A stretch of DNA of 20,365 nt from Chthoniobacterales bacterium (GTDB taxonomy: Bacteria; Verrucomicrobiota; Verrucomicrobiia; Chthoniobacterales; JACTMZ01): assembly GCA_017853515.1 (NCBI GenBank), contig JAFMJK010000013.1, positions 1 through 20,365 of the forward strand. The letters are read 5' to 3'. Under the pieces are notes generated by a model, which was not told the origin of the DNA, searched no databases, and saw nothing but the letters and a program-made list of their open reading frames with translations. A program made the translations under genes and the position numbers. Below, piece after piece: positions 12,880 to 20,365 of this stretch (the first letter of the stretch is position 1; every line of letters begins with the position of its first letter).

Positions 12880-14655
12880 ATGCCCCGCATCTCCGAGGAA
12901 AGCATCGAGCGCGTCGCTTCCGCGAGCGACATCGTGGAAGTGATCGGGAGCTACTTTCCGCTCAAGCGCGCGGGGACGAGCTGGCGCGCACTGTGCCCGT
13001 TCCATCGCGAGAAATCGCCGTCGTTCCACGTCAGCCCGCAAAAGCAGGCCTACTACTGCTTCGGCTGCGGAGCAGGCGGCGGCGTTTTCAAATTCGTCAT
13101 GGAATACGAGCGCGTCGACTTCGCCACGGCAGTGCAACGCCTCGCGCAGAAAGCGGGCGTCACCGTGGTGGAGGAAAAAGGCGGACCCGAGGACGAGCGT
13201 CGTCGCGCCATGCGCGACCGGCTGCTCGAGATGCACCGGGCGGCCGCGGATTGGTTCCATCACAATCTCCTCCGCTCGCCCGCCGGCGCGGCCGCGCGGG
13301 ATTATCTGAAGTCGCGCGAAATCACGTCGGACACGGCGAAGGCATGGCAACTCGGCTATGCGCCGGACAGCAGCAACGCGTTGCTTTCGCATTTGCGCAA
13401 AGCGGGATTCCGCGACAACGAGCTTCGCGCCGGCGGACTTTTCGGCGGAGGCGAGGACGGGCCATTGCGCGACCGCTTCCGTCAGCGGCTGATGTTTCCC
13501 ATTTGCAACGACTACGGCGAAGTGATCGCGTTCAGCGGACGTGTCCTGCCGCCGAACGACGATCCGGCCAAATACGTCAATTCCCCCGAGACGCCGCTCT
13601 TCAGCAAGGGCCGCGCCTTGTTCGGACTGCACAAGGCACGGCGCCCGCTGGCCGACGCGGGCACGGCCATCGTGTGCGAAGGGCAACTCGACCTCATCCG
13701 CGTCTCGGAAAGCGGACTGCAAAACGTCGTCGCACCGCAAGGCACCGCCTTCACCCCGGCGCAGGCACGCCTGCTCAAACGCTACGTCGAGACAGCCGTC
13801 CTGTGTTTCGACTCGGATCGCGCGGGCCGCACCGCGGTGGAACGCTCGCTGCCCATCCTGCTCGCCGCGGGATTCACGGTGCGCGTTGCGGCTTTGCCTC
13901 CCGGCGAAGATCCCGATTCGCTCATCCGGACGAAAGGCCCGGACGCATTCCGGGCGATGGTCGAAAGCGCGCCGGACTATTTCGATTTCGCAGTCGGCGA
14001 AGCCGGCGCGGATCTGGAGGATGCCGGCAAAAAATCCGTGCTGGTGCGCAAACTCGCGGGATTCGCCGCATCCCTGCCCGATGCCATCGGGCGGGAGGCC
14101 GTCGCCGCACGCATCGGTCCGCGTCTCGCCATTTCGCCACAGGCCTTTCTCGCCGCGGTGCCGAAAACTTCCATCGCGCCGGGCGACGAGGATGCGGACA
14201 GCGAACCGGCGCGCGAGACAACGGAAGAACCCGACCAAGTTGTGCGCCTCCTCCTGCACAGCGCGCTGGTCGACACCGAAGCCCGCCAGTGGCTGGCCGC
14301 GCAGGACATCGCCAAGACATTGGCCGGGCGCCCGGGGCTCGGACTCCTCGGCACGTGCCTGCAGGCGACCTTCGATCCCGCCGATGCCGCTGCCACGCAA
14401 GCCTTCGTGGCCACCCAGGCCGCCGCCGCGCAGTCGGTCCTTGCCGCCCTCCTCCTCGGTCGGCCGCCGAGCAACCCCTTGGCCATCGCACGGGACACCC
14501 TTAACCGATTGCGGCGACGCGACTTGGAGAGCCGCCGGGAAGCGGTCACGGCGCGCCTGCGCGCCCCTGGCATGCCCCCGGACGAAGTGGCGCGCCTTCA
14601 GAGGGAGGTTGTTGACATCATGCAGGAGATCGGGCAAGTTAGCGGGTCGCACTGA
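12880..14655 (+). CDS. dnaG: DNA primase
   Basis: A 591-residue bacterial primase. The CHC2 zinc-binding domain is at the N-terminus: Cys39-x2-His42 and Cys60-x2-Cys63 (LCPFHREKSPSFHVSPQK, YYCFGCGAGG). The catalytic core holds PLRDRFRQRLMFPICNDYGEVIAFSGR. The TOPRIM acid Glu267 is in CEGQLDLI (usual form EGYMDVI), and the metal-binding Asp311/Asp313 are in CFDSDRAG. The C-terminal helicase-binding region is divergent, as usual. It makes RNA primers for replication. It is followed by rpoD in the classical macromolecular-synthesis order, but rpsU is not present upstream. A TAGGAT box (12868-12873) sits 6 nt before the ATG. Confidence 0.95.
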   Translation: MPRISEESIERVASASDIVEVIGSYFPLKRAGTSWRALCPFHREKSPSFHVSPQKQAYYCFGCGAGGGVFKFVMEYERVDFATAVQRLAQKAGVTVVEEKGGPEDERRRAMRDRLLEMHRAAADWFHHNLLRSPAGAAARDYLKSREITSDTAKAWQLGYAPDSSNALLSHLRKAGFRDNELRAGGLFGGGEDGPLRDRFRQRLMFPICNDYGEVIAFSGRVLPPNDDPAKYVNSPETPLFSKGRALFGLHKARRPLADAGTAIVCEGQLDLIRVSESGLQNVVAPQGTAFTPAQARLLKRYVETAVLCFDSDRAGRTAVERSLPILLAAGFTVRVAALPPGEDPDSLIRTKGPDAFRAMVESAPDYFDFAVGEAGADLEDAGKKSVLVRKLAGFAASLPDAIGREAVAARIGPRLAISPQAFLAAVPKTSIAPGDEDADSEPARETTEEPDQVVRLLLHSALVDTEARQWLAAQDIAKTLAGRPGLGLLGTCLQATFDPADAAATQAFVATQAAAAQSVLAALLLGRPPSNPLAIARDTLNRLRRRDLESRREAVTARLRAPGMPPDEVARLQREVVDIMQEIGQVSGSH

Positions 14656-14730
14656 TACCGTCCGACCGGAGGCTCAGCCGATCAAAAGGCGCGCGCAGAA
14701 GTAACCCGGGCGGCCCACAACTCACCTTAC

Positions 14731-16689
<1,959 letters not shown>

Positions 16690-16725
16690 GCGCAACCGCC
16701 GCGCTGTTCCGGTGTATCATCCGGT

Positions 16726-17058
16726 ATGAAGCACGAAGATCGCGAACTGTGGAATCTGCTCGGCCGGGCTCCGCGCCCGTCAGCCCCGCCTTTCTTTGCC
16801 GGCAAGGTCATGCGGCAGATCGAGGGGGGCGGCACGGCACTCTCATGGCTCTCCGGCGCGCTTCGCTGGCTTGCCCCCGCAGCGGTGGCAGCCGTCGCCG
16901 TTTTCGCCCTCCTGCCCCGCGAGATCGCGCAGGCGCCGGCCGAATACGAAACCCTGACCACCCTCGACATCGTCGAGATAGTCAGCCCCGACGACTACGT
17001 CCTCCTCACCTCCGCCGGCGGACTCGAGGACGACGACCTGCTCACAGCCGAACTGTAA
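16726..17058 (+). CDS. Small single-pass membrane protein of unknown function
   Basis: A 110-residue protein that I do not recognise. The N-terminal 45 residues are polar and Pro-rich (MKHEDRELWNLLGRAP..PPFFAGKVMRQIE). They are followed by one membrane span at about 46-64 (ALRWLAPAAVAAVAVFALL) and an acidic outer segment ending EDDDLLTAEL. This build, a short cytoplasmic head, one helix and an acidic tail beside a sigma factor, recalls small membrane partners of sigma factors, but no zinc or anti-sigma motif is visible. It starts 36 bp after rpoD. A TATCAT box at 16715-16720 lies 5 nt before its ATG, so it may have its own promoter. Confidence 0.7.
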   Translation: MKHEDRELWNLLGRAPRPSAPPFFAGKVMRQIEGGGTALSWLSGALRWLAPAAVAAVAVFALLPREIAQAPAEYETLTTLDIVEIVSPDDYVLLTSAGGLEDDDLLTAEL

Positions 17059-17075
17059 CCCGACGGTGTCTGAGG

Positions 17076-17126
17076 GAGGGACACGCCGCTCGCGTGTCCG
17101 ACGCCAAGGGAGCCGCTCGTCCCTAC
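17076..17126. repeat. Second GTAGGG-type palindromic repeat element
   Basis: A perfect 8-bp hairpin GGACACGC / GCGTGTCC (17079-17086 and 17092-17099, loop CGCTC) is followed by a weaker one around GGGAGCCGCTCGTCCC (17108-17123). Read on the minus strand the unit begins GTAGGG and both hairpins contain CGAGCGGC at their centre. It follows the small membrane protein gene and could terminate it. It resembles the element at 216-279 in its GTAGGG end and paired hairpins. Confidence 0.6.
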
Positions 17127-17218
17127 CGCGCCCCTCTTCGTTTCCTTCGTTAGCCTCTGTTCAATTCCCTTCTGCGCGGGAAAAATTGAACCCTCGCAGC
17201 CCGCACAACCACAACGGG

Positions 17219-17238
17219 CTGGCGGAAGGGGTGGGATT
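17219..17238 (-). repeat. Duplicate of the tRNA-Ser 3' end (possible attachment-site scar)
   Basis: The 20-bp sequence CTGGCGGAAGGGGTGGGATT is identical to 17318-17337, which is the CCA, discriminator, acceptor 3' strand, T-stem and start of the T-loop of tRNA-Ser. After it the sequence departs from the tRNA. A copy of a tRNA 3' end 99 bp away is the footprint left by site-specific integration, but only about 80 bp lie between and no integrase is seen. Confidence 0.6.
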
Positions 17239-17318
17239 GATCGCCTACGGCGATCTGTCTACGGCTCGAACTGCGTTCTCATCCCACCCGAAATGCTTCA
17301 AGACCGCCTCCGGCGGAC

Positions 17319-17410
17319 TGGCGGAAGGGGTGGGATTCGAACCCACGGTTGGTTTAACCCAACGCTCGATTTCGAGTCGAGTGCCTTAAACCGGACTCAG
17401 CCACCCTTCC
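17319..17410 (-). tRNA. tRNA-Ser, anticodon CGA
   Basis: On the minus strand a complete class II tRNA folds. The acceptor is GGAAGGG (17410-17404) with CCCTTCC (17329-17323), discriminator G, and an encoded CCA (17321-17319). The anticodon stem is CTCGA/TCGAG with a seven-base loop CTCGAAA giving anticodon CGA (17374-17372) for codon UCG. A long variable arm (17364-17347) is typical of Ser, and the T-arm is GTGGG TTCGAAT CCCAC. The D-arm begins TGGCTGAG as in bacterial tRNA-Ser. All stems pair. Confidence 0.95.
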
Positions 17411-17422
17411 GGAAAACCTGCG

Positions 17423-17451
17423 TTTATACCCCACGAACCATTTCGTGGCAA
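17423..17451 (-). promoter_or_regulatory. tRNA-Ser promoter
   Basis: On the minus strand, TTGCCA (17451-17446) and TATAAA (17428-17423) are 17 bp apart, both close to consensus. Transcription would begin about 6 nt before the tRNA 5' end at 17410. The spacer contains a perfect 7-bp hairpin, CCACGAA / TTCGTGG (17431-17437 and 17442-17448), that also touches the -35 box. This hairpin directly follows the selO stop and may end selO transcription. Confidence 0.6.
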
Positions 17452-17456
17452 CCACC

Positions 17457-18941
17457 TCACGTGCCGCAAAATGTGCGGTAAGGCGGACCGCCGGAAGGAG
17501 GCGCATCGCGGTAAGGCGAATTTCCCGGTGTTTCCACGCAGGGATCACGCAAGGCATCAAGCAGGCGGTGCATGACGGAAAAATCGCCTGCCGAGGCGGC
17601 GGCCAAAGCCTCCTCTACCCGATGGTTTCGCGGAATGACCCCCGGATTCGCCTTACGCATCATCTCGACGATGCCGCTCCGATTTGTCCGCCCCCGCTTC
17701 ACGCGCTCGGTCCACTTCGCATACCAACCAGCCGGAAGCCCGCCACCAAGATTCAGCGGTCCGGTCATTTCCCCGCTGCCGGCAGCCGCAGTGAGCGCGA
17801 CAAACGACGAGGTGAAGTCCGCCAGAGACATTCTCATCCAATCGAGAAATTCCTGGGCCAACTCGAGATCACCGTCCTCCTCCCCGACCAATCCGAATTT
17901 CGCCCGCAACCCCGCCGTGTAATGCGTGCGGAATCGCGCGGGGAATTCGCCGAGGGCATTTTCCGCGGCGGAAACAGCTTTGTCTTTGTCCGCGTCGATG
18001 AGCGGGAGCAACGCCTCGGCCAACCGCGCCAGATTCCAATGCGCGATATTGGGCTGATTCCCGTAGGCATAGCGTCCGCCGCGATCGATCGAACTGAATA
18101 CCGTCGCCGGATCGTAGGTGTCGATGAACGCGCAGGGACCATAATCGATCGTCTCCCCGCTCAGCGCCATGTTGTCCGTATTCATCACACCGTGGACAAA
18201 ACCCACACAGAGCCATTGCGCGATCAGCTTGGCTTGCCGCTCGAGCACGCCTCCCAGCAAAACCTGCGCGGGATTGTCCGCACCAGCCAACTCGGGATAG
18301 TGCCGCTCCAAAGTGTGACGCGTCAGCGCCTCGAGCGCCGCGCGATCGCCAATCGCGTTGGCGTATTCGAAAGTCCCGACGCGGATATGGCTGGCCGCCA
18401 CGCGGGTGAGCACAGCTCCCTGCAGCATCCCCTCGCGAGCGATCTGCTCGCCTGTTGTGGTCACGGCCAGACTGCGCGTCGTGGGAATTCCCAAAGCGTG
18501 CATCGCCTCGCTGATGATGTATTCGCGCAGCATCGGACCGAGCGCAGCGCGTCCGTCCCCGCGGCGGGAATACGGTGTCTGACCGGACCCCTTGAGCTGG
18601 ATGTCGAATCGCGCGCCTTGCGGCGTGATTTGCTCGCCGAGGAGCACGGCTCTTCCATCGCCGAGGTTGGTGAAGTGACCGAATTGATGTCCCGCATAGG
18701 CCTGTGCGATCGGCTCGGCGCCTTCGGGAACCAAATTTCCGGCAAAGATGTCCGCGCCGCCTTTTTGCAAAGCCGAAGGATCGAGCCCCAGTTCTGCCGC
18801 GAGGGTTTCGTTGAGCACAGCCAGCGCGGGCTGCGCCACCGGAACCGGCGCCGCACGCGAAAAAAGCGTGTCCGGCAGACGCGCATACGAGTTGTCAAAA
18901 CGCCACCCCGCCGCGCTTTTGTTGTCGGACTTTGCCTCCAT
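17457..18941 (-). CDS. selO: Protein adenylyltransferase SelO (YdiU/UPF0061 family)
   Basis: A 494-residue pseudokinase-fold enzyme that transfers AMP to protein Ser/Thr/Tyr residues and is linked to redox stress. Motifs are GWRFDNSYARLP near the start, AYAGHQFGHFTNLGDGRA (81-98), RFDIQLKGSGQTPYSRRGDGR (111-131, Lys117), GVMNTDNM (251-258, Asn254 and Asp256 as the catalytic/metal pair) and DYGPCAFID (266-274). The C-terminus ends TFCGT, as is common in bacterial members. The ATG at 18941 is preferred; the frame also allows TTG at 18962. It is divergent from the GH1 gene (33-bp gap) and followed by the tRNA-Ser promoter. It encodes Cys, not selenocysteine. Confidence 0.93.
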   Translation of the reverse strand: MEAKSDNKSAAGWRFDNSYARLPDTLFSRAAPVPVAQPALAVLNETLAAELGLDPSALQKGGADIFAGNLVPEGAEPIAQAYAGHQFGHFTNLGDGRAVLLGEQITPQGARFDIQLKGSGQTPYSRRGDGRAALGPMLREYIISEAMHALGIPTTRSLAVTTTGEQIAREGMLQGAVLTRVAASHIRVGTFEYANAIGDRAALEALTRHTLERHYPELAGADNPAQVLLGGVLERQAKLIAQWLCVGFVHGVMNTDNMALSGETIDYGPCAFIDTYDPATVFSSIDRGGRYAYGNQPNIAHWNLARLAEALLPLIDADKDKAVSAAENALGEFPARFRTHYTAGLRAKFGLVGEEDGDLELAQEFLDWMRMSLADFTSSFVALTAAAGSGEMTGPLNLGGGLPAGWYAKWTERVKRGRTNRSGIVEMMRKANPGVIPRNHRVEEALAAASAGDFSVMHRLLDALRDPCVETPGNSPYRDAPPSGGPPYRTFCGT

Positions 18942-18974
18942 CCCGCTAAAGTGCGCCAGCAACCGGATCTTGCA

Positions 18975-20342
18975 ATGACCCTTTTACTCCGCCCCCTCTT
19001 TCTCCTCGCCTGCGCCGGCCTCGCCGGCTGCATCACTTACCCCAAACCTCCGCCCGTCACGCCGGAGCAACGCGCCAAGGCCGCGCGGGTCAATACCGGC
19101 GATTTTGCTTGGGGCATTTCCACCTCGAGTTGGCAATACGAGAACCGCGAAACCGGCCAAGATGGCAAGCCGGTCTTTCTCACCGACTGGGACGTCTTGA
19201 TGGACGCAGGCAAAGCTCCGGCGCGCGGCAACACCGTGGTACGCAGTTGGACCGACTTCGACAAGGACGTGGCCGCGCTGGAAAAAATCGGCGTGACGCA
19301 TTACCGCCTCAGTCTCGAATGGGCCCGCATCGAGCCGGAACCCGGCAAATACGATGAAGCGGCCATTCGCGGATATGTCGGCATGGCGCGCAAACTGAAA
19401 GCAGCCGGCATCGAGCCCGTGGTCTGCCTGTGGCACTTCACTTTTCCCGCGTGGCTCTACGACAAAGACAAACCGAAAAAGTCCAACTGGCTGCATCCCG
19501 AAGCCGATGCGCGCTGGGAGGCCTACGTGCGCAAAGTCGTCCCCGCCCTCGCCCCGCATGTGCGCTATTTCGCCCCGCAAAACGAGCCCAACGGACAGAT
19601 CGGCACCGCCTATCTCAACGGCCTCTGGCCGCCCGCCATGACTGCGGCCTTCGGCACCTACGCGGCGGCCACCCGCGCCAGCGCCCACCAGTTCCGGCAA
19701 GCCGCCGATATCATCAAATCCATCCGCCCCGACGCCGTCGTCATGTCCGTGCAGGCCCTGCCCTGGTGGGAACGCGGCCTGCTCGATCCCACGCGCGCCT
19801 GCTTCAACGGCATGCTGCGGATGAACTTCGACCACCTCGACCTCATCGCCGACAAATGCGACGTCATCGGCTTCAACTACTACTACAGTCAGCACGCCGG
19901 ACCGATCGCCGCGCTGACCGCCAATTCACACCGCGGCCCGGGGTTCACCATGATGGGCTGGGACATCGATCCGGCGGGCCTCTACAAACAAATCCGCACA
20001 GTTGGCGACCGCTATGGCAAGCCCATGATGATCACGGAAAACGGCATCGCCACGACCGACGACAACCAGCGCAAAATGTATCTCAACGAACACATAAGCG
20101 CCGTGCAGCAGGCCAAAAAAGACGGCTACGACGTGCGCGGATACTTCGTCTGGTCCCTGCTCGACAATTACGAGTGGCACGGCGGCTTCACCGACACCTT
20201 CGGCCTCGGAACAATGAACCCGAAGACCTACGCCCGCGAACTCAAACCCTCGGCCTTCACTTACCGCGACATCATCCGTCGCGGAGGCGTGAAAGAAATC
20301 GCTCCGGCAGTGAGTAAAGCGTCCAAACGCGCCAAGCGCTGA
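18975..20342 (+). CDS. Family 1 glycoside hydrolase (beta-glucosidase-like) lipoprotein
   Basis: A 455-residue GH1 enzyme. It begins with a lipoprotein signal: hydrophobic helix then LAGC with the lipidated Cys19. The barrel starts FAWGISTSSWQYE (44-56). Other family marks are HYRLSLEWARIEPEPGKYD (109-127), HFTFPAWL (154-161), the acid/base motif NEPN (203-206, Glu204), the nucleophile motif ITENG (353-357, Glu355) and WSLLDNYEWHGGF (393-405). Both catalytic glutamates are present, so it should be an active retaining glycosidase. Most GH1 enzymes are cytoplasmic, so a membrane-anchored periplasmic form is less usual. The C-terminus is a short Lys/Arg-rich tail. Substrate is not predictable. 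The frame is open far upstream, but the signal peptide sets the start. Confidence 0.92.
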   Translation: MTLLLRPLFLLACAGLAGCITYPKPPPVTPEQRAKAARVNTGDFAWGISTSSWQYENRETGQDGKPVFLTDWDVLMDAGKAPARGNTVVRSWTDFDKDVAALEKIGVTHYRLSLEWARIEPEPGKYDEAAIRGYVGMARKLKAAGIEPVVCLWHFTFPAWLYDKDKPKKSNWLHPEADARWEAYVRKVVPALAPHVRYFAPQNEPNGQIGTAYLNGLWPPAMTAAFGTYAAATRASAHQFRQAADIIKSIRPDAVVMSVQALPWWERGLLDPTRACFNGMLRMNFDHLDLIADKCDVIGFNYYYSQHAGPIAALTANSHRGPGFTMMGWDIDPAGLYKQIRTVGDRYGKPMMITENGIATTDDNQRKMYLNEHISAVQQAKKDGYDVRGYFVWSLLDNYEWHGGFTDTFGLGTMNPKTYARELKPSAFTYRDIIRRGGVKEIAPAVSKASKRAKR

Positions 20343-20365
20343 AGAATGGTTGCGGGGGCGGGATT

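Noticed and set aside
11350..14652. A 1100-codon open frame on the minus strand running through nfeD and opposite dnaG
   Set aside because: Only the nfeD part (from 12789) is a recognisable protein with signal peptide and domains. The upstream 620 codons are the antisense of dnaG, open because of high GC codon bias.
17445..18974. A long upstream extension of the GH1 frame, antisense to selO
   Set aside because: The GH1 protein has a clear lipoprotein signal starting at 18975; the upstream part is the complement of selO.

Overview
The window (20,365 bp, visibly GC-rich) is a bacterial chromosomal segment. The gene set points to Verrucomicrobiota, but this is inferred from protein flavour and not from any search. 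Clues are a PEP-CTERM (exosortase-sorted) protein with a formylglycine-enzyme-like fold, a SufT-type MIP18 protein, the prs-rplY-pth-rpsF-ssb gene order, an RpoD with a long lysine/alanine tail, and GTAGGG-type palindromic intergenic repeats. Few genes have a clear Shine-Dalgarno sequence. Several operon-leading genes have a -10-like box only 5-11 nt before the start codon, which suggests leaderless transcription.

Layout, left to right. (1) 1-900: the 3' end of thiC, a palindromic repeat element, and sufT (minus). (2) 949-2453: psd-pssA, overlapping by ATGA, forming the two-step route from CDP-diacylglycerol through phosphatidylserine to phosphatidylethanolamine. (3) 2509-3080: a DUF433/DUF5615 toxin-antitoxin-like pair whose first gene is cut short by an in-frame amber codon. 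(4) 3208-6191 (minus): the housekeeping operon prs-rplY-pth-rpsF-ssb. (5) 6268-7604: thiH-thiS, divergent from prs. (6) 7605-9843: a rearranged island holding a PEP-CTERM protein, a truncated and frameshifted nfeD copy, an 88-bp remnant of the thiH tail, and a second intact thiS. (7) 9881-10606: a vapBC module with a promoter/operator readable in the sequence. (8) 10617-12789 (minus): full-length nfeD and a TauE/SafE permease. (9) 12880-17058: dnaG-rpoD and a small membrane protein. (10) 17059-17456: a second repeat element, a partial duplication of a tRNA 3' end, and tRNA-Ser(CGA) with its promoter. (11) 17457-20342: divergent selO and a GH1 glycosidase lipoprotein.

Thiamine genes recur (thiC, thiH and two thiS), but thiG, thiF and thiE are not in the window. 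Most of the window is conserved core biology. The unusual parts are the duplicated and rearranged block at 7320-9843, the interrupted DUF433 gene, the duplicated tRNA-Ser 3' end, the repeat elements, and the histone-H1-like extension on RpoD. I did not find convincing evidence for a wholly new multi-gene system.
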